Origin: Chloroflexota bacterium
GTDB taxonomy: Bacteria > Chloroflexota > Anaerolineae > Anaerolineales > Villigracilaceae
DNA length: 64,000 bases
Direction: 5' to 3'
Assembly: GCA_019873735.1 (NCBI GenBank)
Contig: JAIOAQ010000002.1
Location: forward strand, 1-64,000
Shown here: piece after piece, positions 1-10,514 of the stretch
Layout of the letters: each line of letters begins with the position of its first letter
How positions within the stretch are numbered: position 1 is the stretch's first letter
Notes under the pieces: model-generated
What the model was told of the DNA's origin: nothing
The model's database searches: none
What the model saw: only the letters and a program-made list of their open reading frames with translations
Made by a program: the position numbers and the translations under genes

Positions 1-387
1 AAAGAGCCGTTCCCGTTCCGTTAGGGGCGCACTAATTGTACCCAATCTTTGTCTTTTCAGACTCCGAAAGAGGTATCCAGACCACTTTTACAGAAAAATC
101 CTTGCACTATCCAATTGTTGCCCGTCACGTTGCACTGTTGCCTGTTATGCAACTGGAAGGCGTATACAAACTTGCCTATCTAGAGAGGGGGTTGAACTTA
201 GGGGAAAATCGTTATATAGTGAATGTGACTTCGTGCCGTTTTGATTCCCGGGGTCAAGTTATGAAGAACCTACCCCGTTTATTCTGCTGTTGGAGCCTTT
301 TTGCGGCTACAGCTTCATCTTGCCGCGCCCGCTTCGCTGGACGCGAAACGCCTGCCATCCGCCCTTGTCTTTCAGGAGGGGTATAAA

Positions 388-2433
388 ATGCGTAACATCT
401 TTCACCTTGTCTCTTGCTGGTTGTCTACCGCTCTGCTAATAACATTTGCCCTTTTGCCAGAGCGTTCTGAGAGTCAATCCCCTCCTGAAAACTTTGTTTA
501 TGTTGAAGGCACCTACTTGATGCTGAACGGCGAGCGCTTCATTGTCAAAGGCTTTAACTATTTTCCGCGGGATTACGGCTGGACCGATATGACAACCTGG
601 GATTGGGAAGCGGTAGATCGCGAATTTACCCTTGCTCAGGCCTATGGAGCCAATACCATCCGCACCGGTCTGCACATGCCGTCAGCCATTGGCGATCTTA
701 CCTGTGCAAGGGCGCGCACTTTCCAGCAGGTCCGGCCGGAATATCTGGAGGCGGTCCACAGGCTCATCAGCGTCGCCAAAAAACACGATCTGCGGCTGAT
801 CCTTTGGCTGGGGGATTTGTGCCCTCAAACCCTTTCTCCTGCCTACTATCCCGGCCTGCAGAGATACATTGGAGAAATTGTGCCCGTCTTCGCCAATGAA
901 CCCCAAATCATCGCCTGGGACTTGCAAACGGACATTGACGGATATGCCCTGCAGAAGCCCCCGATTGGCTGTTATGGAGAGAGGGCGGATTGCACGAAGA
1001 CCAACATGCTTAACATGCTGCGCTTTATGGCCGACACTATCCGTCCGCTGGACCCAAATCATCTCATCACGGTCGGATTCTGCTGGCCGACTTCCTCCCT
1101 GCTGGCGCAGGATTTCACCGATTTTCTCATGCCGCAGATCTTAGGCGGCGATATGCCCGAAATTCTGGAGGGGGATCCGGCGGCCCAACTTACAGGATAT
1201 GGCCAGGGCGCCGGCCTGGACTACGACACCATGGTGCGCACGCTGGAAGACAAAATTCGTTTCCTGCAAAGCCATATGACCCGTCCAATGCCGATTGTCT
1301 TCGCCGAATATGGCTCGCCAAGCGCCGGAGAAGATTATTATTCTCCCGAAGTGCAGCAGCAGATCTACGCTGCCGCGCTGGAAGTGGCTTTTGTGCGCCT
1401 GAAACTGGCCGGCGCGCTCAACTGGGCTTTGACCGATTTCACCTGGCCGCCAAAATCACAACCACTTGCCTACTTGGATAGGCCGCTTCCGGTCACAGAG
1501 CAGACCTTTGGCGCCTTCAACCTAGACTATTCGCCCAAGCCGGCGGCAGAAACCGCCAAAGCCTATTACGCCGACGCACCCACCATTACCTTTCAAGACC
1601 GACCGGAAGAGTTGAAATTCATCTTCAGCAAAACCTTTGTCCCAGGCGGGGAAGACACCCGCGTGCTGGCTGTTGCTTTCGATTCCATCACCTTCCTGAA
1701 CAAAGATCGCTCATCGCTGTTAAAACTCGATATTGGCGACCCCTCGGCGCGGCCATTTCTGGCACAGGGCTTTTCTGGGGATGAAGGCCCTTATCAAGGA
1801 GATCCTACAACCTTTGTCTGGGCAGGTGGCGAGGAAAAAACCGCGCGGCTGTGGCTACCCTTTCCCGCAGAAGCACAGTACATCTCCCTGCGCATCAGCA
1901 GCGGCATAGAAGACATGAAGATGACCGTCCTGGTGGACGATGAAGAGATCAAGACCCTCTCCGTAGCAGTTGGTTGGAAGACGTATACGATCCAACTCCC
2001 CAAAGAACAACCGCTGACTGTTGGCAGCACCCTTAAACTGCGCGGCAAGTTCAACCTGCCAGTTTCGGAAGGAACGGTCACAATCCAGATGAGCAGCGAC
2101 CAGACCACCTGGCAGGATGTTGCTAGCGTTGTGCCAAAAAGAGGACGCTTTGCAACTTCTGTACCAATTGAACACACCGGAACCCTCTGGCTACGCGCAG
2201 TCTGGAGCGGCGACGGGCTGTACCGATCAGCGATGAGCGAGGCAATCTCTCTCGACATCCCGGCTCCGCCGGTCGCGCCAACTGTTGTCCCGACTGCTAC
2301 GATTGCCAGCCCAACTCCCGCGATGGAATCGATGCCCCAGGCGCCCGTTGGCCTTTATGAGGGGATAGGGGCTATTCTCTTGTTGCTGGTTGGACTGGGC
2401 ATCTACTTTGTGCTGCGGCGCAAGCAAGCGTAG
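388..2433 (+). CDS. Secreted, membrane-anchored GH5/cellulase-like glycoside hydrolase with C-terminal Ig-like region and TM anchor
   Basis: ORF 301..2433; ATG at 388 has an AGGAGGGG upstream; signal peptide; TIM-barrel-like motifs (NGERFIVKGFNYFP, PIVFAEYGSPS); C-terminal hydrophobic helix plus RRKQA. Confidence 0.75.
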   Translation: MRNIFHLVSCWLSTALLITFALLPERSESQSPPENFVYVEGTYLMLNGERFIVKGFNYFPRDYGWTDMTTWDWEAVDREFTLAQAYGANTIRTGLHMPSAIGDLTCARARTFQQVRPEYLEAVHRLISVAKKHDLRLILWLGDLCPQTLSPAYYPGLQRYIGEIVPVFANEPQIIAWDLQTDIDGYALQKPPIGCYGERADCTKTNMLNMLRFMADTIRPLDPNHLITVGFCWPTSSLLAQDFTDFLMPQILGGDMPEILEGDPAAQLTGYGQGAGLDYDTMVRTLEDKIRFLQSHMTRPMPIVFAEYGSPSAGEDYYSPEVQQQIYAAALEVAFVRLKLAGALNWALTDFTWPPKSQPLAYLDRPLPVTEQTFGAFNLDYSPKPAAETAKAYYADAPTITFQDRPEELKFIFSKTFVPGGEDTRVLAVAFDSITFLNKDRSSLLKLDIGDPSARPFLAQGFSGDEGPYQGDPTTFVWAGGEEKTARLWLPFPAEAQYISLRISSGIEDMKMTVLVDDEEIKTLSVAVGWKTYTIQLPKEQPLTVGSTLKLRGKFNLPVSEGTVTIQMSSDQTTWQDVASVVPKRGRFATSVPIEHTGTLWLRAVWSGDGLYRSAMSEAISLDIPAPPVAPTVVPTATIASPTPAMESMPQAPVGLYEGIGAILLLLVGLGIYFVLRRKQA

Positions 2434-2695
2434 AGGCAGATGCTTGAACGATTAGAATCCGGTCACTTGGTGCACCGCCAGGAAGAAATCGGCGCGGCCG
2501 GAAACCGTGGTGCAGCACAGGAGGCTTGCGCCTGCGCCAATGCAGTTGTGCGGCTTGCTTGCCTGCCTGCCATTTTTGAGTATACACTGTAATGAGATGT
2601 TGCACCTGACGCCGCTCCGCTACGCTTCGCGGCGCAGGTAAAGCGCAAGCCGTTGGGCTTTTCCGAAAAGACCTATCATATAACTGGAGGAACAA

Positions 2696-3649
2696 ATGAA
2701 GACAAAATTTACCACCCCTTTATTGGCTATGTTCGTTCTGCTTGTTATCGCCTGCGCCTGTCCGTTCACACTGCCCAGCGCAACGCCTACGCCACAGGTC
2801 ATCTATCGCTCCCCAGACGACATGAATATCCAGCCTGGCGATATACCCGATCTGAAAGAGACACCCATTGAAAACCCCGCCACAAAAAAACTCCTGCCAG
2901 AGGCGGAAGACCAAAGCCAGCGTGCCTTTAAGGACAGCAAGCGGGATATCTACGTCGAGACCAACGTCATCCTGGTCAGCGATCCGTCCAAACGTTCCTA
3001 CGACGACATCTACGAGCACACCGTCAGCCAGCGCCGACCCAATTCTCACCGTTCGAGCGGCGACAAGAGAGTTAATATCAGCGAACAGGGCTACCTGATA
3101 CCCTTTAGTGACAAGACATGCGGAGAAGGACTGGTCCTCATCCTAATCCGCAGTAACGTGATCATGGTCATCATCGCTTGCGGCGAGAACGTGGACGAGG
3201 AATACGTGGTCAACATTGGCAAGATCATGGACGAGCGTGTTCAAGCGCCGCCCGAAGAGATCGGCATAGAGGACAAGCCACCAGGCTTGGGCGGCGAAGA
3301 ACAGTGTGCCGGCCTAGACTTGAGCTTGGAAGAATGTGCCAATGCAGGTACCCATACTTATTTCCATCGAGAAATCGCGAACACTTGCAACGCGCTCCCT
3401 AGCGAACCAATAAATGTCCAGGTAGCAATCACCTTCTTTCAAGGTGGCGTAGAGATGAGAAACTTGAATGATGATACTACAGCCACATATACAAAGATCG
3501 CAACAAACACCTATACTGGCGAATGGTCAAACGAAATAGAAACAATCACATATACGATTACCTTTACCTTGAGCGGATTTAAACTTCACGGCCATAGCTC
3601 TGCACCGGCTAGAAATTGTGATTGGGAGTGGGAGGCGACAAGACAATAA
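2696..3649 (+). CDS. Hypothetical lipoprotein
   Basis: ORF with lipobox-like N-terminus (MKTKFTTPLLAMFVLLVIACACPF); RBS-like ggagga upstream. Confidence 0.65.
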   Translation: MKTKFTTPLLAMFVLLVIACACPFTLPSATPTPQVIYRSPDDMNIQPGDIPDLKETPIENPATKKLLPEAEDQSQRAFKDSKRDIYVETNVILVSDPSKRSYDDIYEHTVSQRRPNSHRSSGDKRVNISEQGYLIPFSDKTCGEGLVLILIRSNVIMVIIACGENVDEEYVVNIGKIMDERVQAPPEEIGIEDKPPGLGGEEQCAGLDLSLEECANAGTHTYFHREIANTCNALPSEPINVQVAITFFQGGVEMRNLNDDTTATYTKIATNTYTGEWSNEIETITYTITFTLSGFKLHGHSSAPARNCDWEWEATRQ

Positions 3650-4162
3650 ACAAGTAACGACCTGCCCGGTTTCAGTAATTCGCGAAACGGCGTGGACATG
3701 GTTTCTTGGCTATGACCAGGCAAACCAGAGAGCCGTGTCTAAGCGTGTCATCAACAATAACCGAATTCTGCGTTCCCGAGAAGTCCCAAACACCTGGATT
3801 GTCATGGTGCGTTCCACTCTGCCGTTGGTCTTCCGGCGCGCGGATCGCGGAAAAATCGTCTCAATCATCGGATAAAATCCACGGTTCATCGTACTTCTTC
3901 TGGTACTCGTTCACGCTCGCCGCGCGGCGCTTGTTGCGCCAAAAATTGTTGTAAAATGGAATCGCAATCGGCAAAATCCGCGTCTTGGGGCGCTGAAGTC
4001 ACCACGAAACGGGGCTAGGCGGAGCGAAAAACCGCCCCCGGCGGGCGGAGTCTCCCCTCCGGCGGGCTGTCCGAAGGTTTGTGAAAAGAGGTTTTTTGAC
4101 AGTCTCGTTGGGCATCTGGAGTTGCAATACCATACTGCTGAGGAGAAGGAGATCATCTATCT

Positions 4163-4615
4163 ATGGCGTCCAATAATCTTCCCAGAGGACTGAGTGGCAT
4201 AGCAGGCGAATACTTTGTGGCGGGCGAGCTATCACGTCTCGGCTACATTGCTTCTATCACATTGCGGAACACAAAGGGAATTGATATCCTTGTTTCAAAT
4301 GCTACCGCCACACGGCAAATCGCGATCCAAGTAAAGACGAATCAAGGTAGCAGACCAGAATGGGTCTTGAACAAAGAAGCCGAGAATTTCTATGCCGACA
4401 ACCTGTTTTATGTGTTTGTAAACCTTAAAAAACCTGAAGAACGGCCTGACTTCTACATCGTTCCGAGCAAATTTGTTGCCGATTTTGTCATGACGGATCA
4501 CCAAGAATGGTTGGAAACGCCGGGGAAAAAAGGCCAAGACCATAAAGATAATCCTGTAAGGCAATTTCGTAATCCCAAGCAATTTTTAGAGCGTTGGGAT
4601 TTACTTGGCCTCTGA
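4163..4615 (+). CDS. Small PDDEXK-like (restriction endonuclease-fold) hypothetical protein
   Basis: 150 aa; GEYFVAGEL...GIDILV...IAIQVKT matches the E...D...xVK layout of PDDEXK folds. Confidence 0.55.
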   Translation: MASNNLPRGLSGIAGEYFVAGELSRLGYIASITLRNTKGIDILVSNATATRQIAIQVKTNQGSRPEWVLNKEAENFYADNLFYVFVNLKKPEERPDFYIVPSKFVADFVMTDHQEWLETPGKKGQDHKDNPVRQFRNPKQFLERWDLLGL

Positions 4616-4862
4616 CATCAGAAACGGCCTAACTCCCCGCTCTGTTGCGCTGGGGTGGCTGGGATGAACGCTGGTCATCCTCAACCTGATCACAGATTGT
4701 CTCATTACCCGGTGAACTAAATAGCGTAAAACCGGCTTATTTGGCGATCAAACGCGATCAGTGCAAAGACAGTAAAACGCTCTTCCTCAATAAAATATTC
4801 CCTGTTACCTTTCTACCGCCTCCTGCAACATACTAGGTGTGCATCACTCACGCAGGAGGCTT

Positions 4863-5435
4863 ATGTATCCAGATATTCTACGAACCGAAAGCCTGCACAT
4901 GGATGAAATTCAACTGGCTCGCGAAGCGCTAACCAGCGCCGAAGCCTTCGCCGAACTCTATCGGCGTAACGTGACGCGCGTCTACCGTTATCACATGGCG
5001 CACACGGGAAACGTCAAAGACGCCGAAGACCTGACCTCACAGACTTTTCTCGCCGCGCTGGAGGGCCTGCACATGTTTCGCGGGAACGGTTCCTTTGCCG
5101 CGTGGCTGATGGGAATCGCCTCGAGACGCCGCGCCCTCTTCTTTCGCGGACGCCGGCTCGAGGTCCCGCTGGAGGCGGCGCTGGATATCTCCTCGGGTCC
5201 GCCCACCGACAAGTCTGCCATGCTGCGGATACAAATTGAATCCGTCGCCCGCGCCCTGCGCCAGATCAGCCCCGACCGCGCCGAAGCCGTCACGCTGGTG
5301 CACTTCAGCGGGCTGACGTACGCCGAGGCAGCGCGCCTGCTCGGCAAAACGGAAGCCGCCGTCAAAATGCTCGTCTCGCGCGGCCTGACAGATTTGCGCG
5401 AGCGGACCTCCCTTGCGCTGGAGATGGAAAAATGA
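4863..5435 (+). CDS. ECF-type RNA polymerase sigma factor
   Basis: Sigma70 region 2 (DAEDLTSQTFLAAL) and region 4 (LTYAEAARLLGKTEAAVKMLVSRGL); ATG at 4863 preceded by CAGGAGG. Confidence 0.88.
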   Translation: MYPDILRTESLHMDEIQLAREALTSAEAFAELYRRNVTRVYRYHMAHTGNVKDAEDLTSQTFLAALEGLHMFRGNGSFAAWLMGIASRRRALFFRGRRLEVPLEAALDISSGPPTDKSAMLRIQIESVARALRQISPDRAEAVTLVHFSGLTYAEAARLLGKTEAAVKMLVSRGLTDLRERTSLALEMEK

Positions 5436-7906
5436 CTCAGCACAATTTGAATCCCCGCGGCGATGAAATGAAAGACGAACTGGAACGCATCGCCGAAGCC
5501 GTTCATCCAAACCCCGCCTTTGTCGCCGAACTGGAAGAAAAACTCAAAGCCGCGCACAAACCCAAAAGCAGGTTTGCATTCCCGGCCTGGAAAAACATCC
5601 TCCCTGCCCTCGGCTGGGCGGCGGGACTCGCCGCCCTGGCTTTCCTCCTGAACTGGGGGATTCGCAACCTCGCGCCGATTCCCCCGCAGCCCGCATCAGG
5701 CGGCACAGCCACACCGTCCGCGCCTGAACCGATCATCTCCACCGCGGTCGTTTTGCCGTCGGAGGGTGAAACTTATGACTGGCGCGGCGCGACGCTGATT
5801 CTGCAAGCCGAATTACCCGCTGCGCCGAGCCAGGCGCAAATCTATGAATATCAACCGCCCGCTCCCATCACGCTGGAGGAAGCGCGCGCCTTTGCCGCCC
5901 AAATGGGACTGAACGGCGCAATCTACGGCAACCCCGGCGCCTATCTCATCGTGGATGGCGACCAGCGTTTGAGCATCTCCGCCGAGGGCCGCTTCGAGTA
6001 CTACCCCGATTACCCGCGCTACCCGGCCTGGGCGCGGCTGGGCAACAGCCCGGCGACCATGCCGGTCAATGCCGGAGAGCAGATCGGACAGTTCCTGCAA
6101 AGTCACGGTTTCACTTTCGATTACGTGATTCGCCCCAGCGCGGTGTTTGGCGGCTATTTCGTCCTGCCGCTCACGCCGGATGGTTACCCGGTCTGCCATG
6201 AGTATTTCCGCTGCGCCGGCCTGCTGGTGACGCTGGATGAACAGGGTATCCTTTCGGTAGAAGGCAGCCTCGTGCGCTATGCCCCTGTGGACGTGACCAA
6301 AACCTACGAAATCATCAGCGCCGAAGAAGCCCTGCAAATCGTCCTCGCCGCCAACGGTCAGGCGGGGATGATCGAGGGGATGAACTCTGCCGGCGGCCCC
6401 CTTCCCACCTGGTACCGCCCCTATCCGCTCGAACAGACGGTGACCTACTACGGCTGGCTGAGCGTGATTCCCTCCGCCGAGGGCGGCGCGCCGCTGGTGC
6501 TGCTCGACGGCTACCCGGCGGCAGGCAGCGTCGCCGGTCTTAACAGAGGGAATGAGAGTTTCGTTGCCGCTCGCGGGCGCTTCCGCATGCAGAACGGCGG
6601 GCTGGTCTTTGAACTCGAAAGTTATGAGCCGCTATCGGGTTTTGTGGACGGCCTGTTAGGTACGATTCGCCAACGTTCCGATGGGACGACCGTGCTGGAG
6701 AGCGCCGAAGGCGAGACGCTGATCCTGCCTGATCCTCCCGCCAGCCTGTCTCTGCCGCTGGAAAACGCCTTTGTGCTGGGCGTGCGCCAGGGCGAGACCT
6801 TCGACTGGAAATCCATTGACCTGCGTATGACACATGGCGGCGGAGGAGGCGGCGGAGGTGGACTGGGCTTCTACCGCCTCAACCTGAGCGGGACGCCTGT
6901 CCCCTTCCCCACGCCCGAAGCCGCGCCGCAGTTCGGCGGTGGTGGCGGAGGCGGCGAGGGCGGGCAGACCTACACCGTGCAGGAGGGCGATACGCTCTCG
7001 AAAATCGCCGAGCAGTTTGGGGTCACGGTGGAGGCGCTGATGCAGGCCAACGGCCTCAATACCCCCGGCCTCATCTTCATCGGGCAGACGTTGGTCATCC
7101 CCGCCGAGGCCTCCTTCCAGCCGCAGCGCGTCGAGGCATTGCGCGGCACGCTCTCCATCACCATCTATCAGCGCACTGACGGCAGCCAGCGGGCGGACTA
7201 CCAACTCATCAACAATGGCACGCCCTTCCCGTCCCTGCCGCTGGCCGGCGAGAACCTGGAGGCATTACAGCCTTATCAATACATGCCCGTGGACGTGTGG
7301 GGCGTGATCGAAACGCGCGATGGCCAGCCCGTGCTTAATGTGGAACGCTATGAAGTCCCCTTCCCCGACCTGCAATTCCAAATTCTGCACGGCACACAGC
7401 AAAGCGTCACGCTGGAGGGGCAGACGGCGACACTCTTCACCGCCACAAACGGCACAACCTACGTCCAGATGTCGCCCGACGGCTTTTGGGTGGACGGCTC
7501 AACAGCCGGACTGCCCGGCGACGAAGTTGCCATCGAAGCGTTGATCGTCCCCGGCGAATCCTTCGGCGGCTACCCGGCGGCGCGGGTCTTTGCCGCCACG
7601 ATGGTGCCGCAGGGCGGGCCGACGCATGAACTAACCGTCACCGCCAACCAAATCCCGGTGTACGACGAGCCCCAGCCCGGCGACTTCACCCCGCCCACAG
7701 CAGTCATCGAACGCGTCGAGTTGGTCTACTACCTGCCCGACCCCAACGGCAACACCGACCTCAACGACCCGGACGCGCGTTACCTCCAGCCCGCCTGGAT
7801 GTTCAGCGGCCGCTACAGTGACGGGACCGCCTTCTTCATCCTCGTGCAGGCGCTGAAACAAGAGTATCTCCTGCCGGAAATAGCGCCATATACACCGCCG
7901 GGGTAA
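5432..7906 (+). CDS. Single-TM membrane protein with LysM domain, candidate partner (anti-sigma-like) of the upstream ECF sigma
   Basis: ATGA overlap with sigma stop; N-terminal TM (LGWAAGLAALAFLLNW); LysM (YTVQEGDTLSKIAEQFGVTVEALMQANGL); poly-Gly linkers. Confidence 0.75.
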   Translation: MTQHNLNPRGDEMKDELERIAEAVHPNPAFVAELEEKLKAAHKPKSRFAFPAWKNILPALGWAAGLAALAFLLNWGIRNLAPIPPQPASGGTATPSAPEPIISTAVVLPSEGETYDWRGATLILQAELPAAPSQAQIYEYQPPAPITLEEARAFAAQMGLNGAIYGNPGAYLIVDGDQRLSISAEGRFEYYPDYPRYPAWARLGNSPATMPVNAGEQIGQFLQSHGFTFDYVIRPSAVFGGYFVLPLTPDGYPVCHEYFRCAGLLVTLDEQGILSVEGSLVRYAPVDVTKTYEIISAEEALQIVLAANGQAGMIEGMNSAGGPLPTWYRPYPLEQTVTYYGWLSVIPSAEGGAPLVLLDGYPAAGSVAGLNRGNESFVAARGRFRMQNGGLVFELESYEPLSGFVDGLLGTIRQRSDGTTVLESAEGETLILPDPPASLSLPLENAFVLGVRQGETFDWKSIDLRMTHGGGGGGGGGLGFYRLNLSGTPVPFPTPEAAPQFGGGGGGGEGGQTYTVQEGDTLSKIAEQFGVTVEALMQANGLNTPGLIFIGQTLVIPAEASFQPQRVEALRGTLSITIYQRTDGSQRADYQLINNGTPFPSLPLAGENLEALQPYQYMPVDVWGVIETRDGQPVLNVERYEVPFPDLQFQILHGTQQSVTLEGQTATLFTATNGTTYVQMSPDGFWVDGSTAGLPGDEVAIEALIVPGESFGGYPAARVFAATMVPQGGPTHELTVTANQIPVYDEPQPGDFTPPTAVIERVELVYYLPDPNGNTDLNDPDARYLQPAWMFSGRYSDGTAFFILVQALKQEYLLPEIAPYTPPG

Positions 7907-7975
7907 AGAGCAGTCAACCAGATTCAACAGTTCACTCCTTCATCAGTGCTGCCCGCCAGGGCAGCCTGTTTTTTT

Positions 7976-8004
7976 TTGCAAATCCCTGCACCATGTGGTA
8001 TACT
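7976..8004 (+). promoter_or_regulatory. Predicted sigma70-type promoter of tetR
   Basis: TTGCAA - 17 nt - TATACT directly upstream of the operator palindrome. Confidence 0.6.
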
Positions 8005-8013
8005 TCTGCCGCT

Positions 8014-8037
8014 TGTAGACCGACCAGTCGGTCTACA
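8014..8037. promoter_or_regulatory. TetR-type operator palindrome
   Basis: TGTAGACCGAC-CA-GTCGGTCTACA, perfect 11+2+11 inverted repeat just upstream of the tetR start. Confidence 0.75.
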
Positions 8038-8050
8038 ACAGGAGAAAAAC

Positions 8051-8641
8051 ATGGTTGAAGAAAACGCCCAAGAAACCCGAACGCGCATCCTTGAGGCGGC
8101 GGTCAAGGTCTTTGCCACCAAAGGCTATCACGAGACCAAGGTGGACGATATCGTCAACGAATCGCGCACCTCCAAGGGCGCCTTCTACTTTTACTTTCCC
8201 AGCAAGCAAGACATCTTCCTCGCCCTGGTAGATACCTTTGCCAAATTGTTAGAAGACCGCCTGAACGAGGCGCTGCAATCCAAAGCGCACGGCCTGGAAC
8301 AGATGGACGCTGCCCTGACCTCCATTCTTGGCCTCTTCAGCCAGTATCGCGGGCTGGCAAAGATCGCCCTTGTCCAGGCGGTAGGCCTGGGAGCCGCTTT
8401 CGAAGAGAAGCGCCGCGCCATCAACGACCGCCTGACGCAACTGGTTCAGGCCCGGCTCGACCAGGCAGTCGCCGATGGCAGCCTGCCGCCCCAGTCCACC
8501 GAGATCGCCGCCCGCGCCTGGATCGGCGCGCTGAACGAAATCGTCACCCACTGGATTTACACCGGCCACCCGCCGCTCGAGGCCTGCCTCCCCGACGTGC
8601 GCCGCTTTCTGGCACGCTCGGTCGGCGCGCCCACAGACTAA
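8051..8641 (+). CDS. TetR/AcrR family transcriptional regulator
   Basis: N-terminal HTH TRTRILEAAVKVFATKGYHETKVDDIVNESRTSKGAFYFYFPSKQDIF. Confidence 0.9.
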   Translation: MVEENAQETRTRILEAAVKVFATKGYHETKVDDIVNESRTSKGAFYFYFPSKQDIFLALVDTFAKLLEDRLNEALQSKAHGLEQMDAALTSILGLFSQYRGLAKIALVQAVGLGAAFEEKRRAINDRLTQLVQARLDQAVADGSLPPQSTEIAARAWIGALNEIVTHWIYTGHPPLEACLPDVRRFLARSVGAPTD

Positions 8642-8701
8642 ATGCCTTGTTTGAAAACGCCTCCCCAGGGAGGCGAAATCACATCCACGGAGGAATCCAT
8701 G

Positions 8702-9613
8702 AACGAAAAACTCACCCTCAAAGACATCCTTGGCCCGATGCGGCTGCCCTTCCTGCTCCTGCCGCCCGTCTGCGTGGCGCTCGGCGCCAGCGTCGCCTTT
8801 TGGCGCAGCGGCGAAATCAACGGCTGGTACGCCCTCCTGGCGCTCATCGGCGCCATCGCCGCGCACATCAGCGTCAATGCCTTCAACGAATTCTTCGACT
8901 TCAAAAGCGGACTGGACGCCATCACCCAAAAGACCCCCTTCAGCGGCGGAAGCGGCACCCTGCCGGCGCGTCCCCAGGCAGCCAAAGCCGCCCTGCTCAC
9001 GGCCATCCTCACCCTGCTCATCACGGCTGCCATTGGCCTGTTCTTCTTCAACATCCACGGCTGGGGCATCGTGCCGCTTGGCCTCGCCGGCCTGATTCTG
9101 ATCGTCTTCTACACCACCTGGATCACCCGCAACTGGCTGCTGTGCTTGTTAGCGCCCGGCGTGGGCTTTGGCATCCTGATGGTCATGGGCACCGACTTTG
9201 TCCTGACGGGCAGTTACTCCCTCGCCGCCGCGCTGGCCTCGCTCATCCCCACCTTCCTGGTCAGCAACCTGCTCCTGCTCAACCAATTCCCCGACGCCGA
9301 GGCCGACCGCCAGATTGGGCGGCGTCACCTGCCGATCGTCGCCGGCCGCCGCACCAGCAGCATCGTCTATGCCGTCTTCCTGGCGCTGACCTACCTGAGC
9401 ATCGTCCTGAGCGTCGCTCTTCATTACCTCCCCCCGCTCTCCCTGCTCGGCTTGGTCACCCTGTTCATCGCCATCCCCGCCGGACGGGGCGCATACACCT
9501 TCTCGGAAGACATTCCCCGCCTCCTGCCGCACATGGGACAGAACGTCCTCATCAACCTGCTCACCCCCCTGATGGCAGCCATCGGCATCACCATCGCCTC
9601 GTTCCTGGCCTGA
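8702..9613 (+). CDS. UbiA-family prenyltransferase (MenA-like)
   Basis: Polytopic; NAFNEFFDFKSGLD and NQFPDAEADRQIGRRHL match the two Asp-rich UbiA motifs; followed by ubiE-like gene. Confidence 0.83.
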   Translation, partial: NEKLTLKDILGPMRLPFLLLPPVCVALGASVAFWRSGEINGWYALLALIGAIAAHISVNAFNEFFDFKSGLDAITQKTPFSGGSGTLPARPQAAKAALLTAILTLLITAAIGLFFFNIHGWGIVPLGLAGLILIVFYTTWITRNWLLCLLAPGVGFGILMVMGTDFVLTGSYSLAAALASLIPTFLVSNLLLLNQFPDAEADRQIGRRHLPIVAGRRTSSIVYAVFLALTYLSIVLSVALHYLPPLSLLGLVTLFIAIPAGRGAYTFSEDIPRLLPHMGQNVLINLLTPLMAAIGITIASFLA

Positions 9614-9689
9614 CCCCTCACCCGTTCCCGTTATAATCTGCGGCGGCTGCCCCTCGTGCAGCCGCCGCTTTCTTTCTGCAGGAGTCCGT

Positions 9690-10403
9690 ATGACCCACCT
9701 CACCGGCGATGAACGCGCCGCCTACATCCGCAACCTGTTCACCCGCATCGCGGCGCGATACGACTTGATGAACCGCCTGATGACCGGCTTCCAGGATGTC
9801 CGCTGGCGGCACGAAGTCATTCGGCTGGCTAGGCTCAGTCCCGGCGCTTCGCTCCTCGACCTGGGAACCGGCACCGGCGACCTGGCGCGCCAGGCCCGAC
9901 GGCAAATCCCCCAGGTGCGCCTCGTCGCCGCCGACTTCACCCTGACCATGATGCAGGTCGGCAGTCAGCGTTACGGGCCGCTCCCCTGGTGCGCTGCCGA
10001 CGCCTTGACCCTCCCCTTTCCCTCCCAAACCTTCGACGCGGTCGTCTCCGGCTTCCTGATGCGCAACGTGATTGACATCCGGCAGGCCTTGCAGGAACAA
10101 TACCGCCTCCTCAAACCCGGCGGGCGGATCGTCATCCTCGACACCACCCGTCCCAAGAAAAACCTGCTCTCGCCGCTCATCTGGCTGCACATGCACCTGA
10201 TCATCCCCGTCCTGGGGCGGCTGCTCGCCGGCGAAGCCGAAGCCTATCATTACCTGCCGGATTCAACCGAGGGCTTCCTCTCTGCCGAAGAACTCGCCAG
10301 CCGCCTGGCCGCGGCCGGATTCGTCGAAATCGGCTACCGGCGGCTGATGTTCGGCACAATCGCCATCCACTGGGGCAAAAGACCAGAAGACGCCTCCCGC
10401 TGA
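9690..10403 (+). CDS. ubiE: Demethylmenaquinone/ubiquinone methyltransferase
   Basis: RYDLMNRLMTGFQDVRWR, LLDLGTGTGDLA, PGGRIVILDTTRP: UbiE/MenG signatures. Confidence 0.87.
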   Translation: MTHLTGDERAAYIRNLFTRIAARYDLMNRLMTGFQDVRWRHEVIRLARLSPGASLLDLGTGTGDLARQARRQIPQVRLVAADFTLTMMQVGSQRYGPLPWCAADALTLPFPSQTFDAVVSGFLMRNVIDIRQALQEQYRLLKPGGRIVILDTTRPKKNLLSPLIWLHMHLIIPVLGRLLAGEAEAYHYLPDSTEGFLSAEELASRLAAAGFVEIGYRRLMFGTIAIHWGKRPEDASR

Positions 10404-10404
10404 T

Positions 10405-10514
10405 GTAGCCCAAGTCTCTGACTTGCACATCCAGAGCAAAGCAACGCTTTGTCCACCGGCGGCGGGATCAATCCCCCGCTCAGGTCGTGAAAGTCGGCTG
10501 GAAGCCGACTACAC
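10405..10514. repeat. Two back-to-back REP-like double-hairpin elements
   Basis: GTAGCCCAAGTCTCTGACTTGC...GCAAAGCAACGCTTTGTCCACC, then an inverted copy ...GCGGGATCAATCCCCCGC...AAGTCGGCTGGAAGCCGACTACACC. Confidence 0.65.

Noticed and set aside
8647-9636. 329-aa plus-strand His/Arg/Pro-rich ORF
   Set aside because: Frame shadow of the UbiA-family gene.
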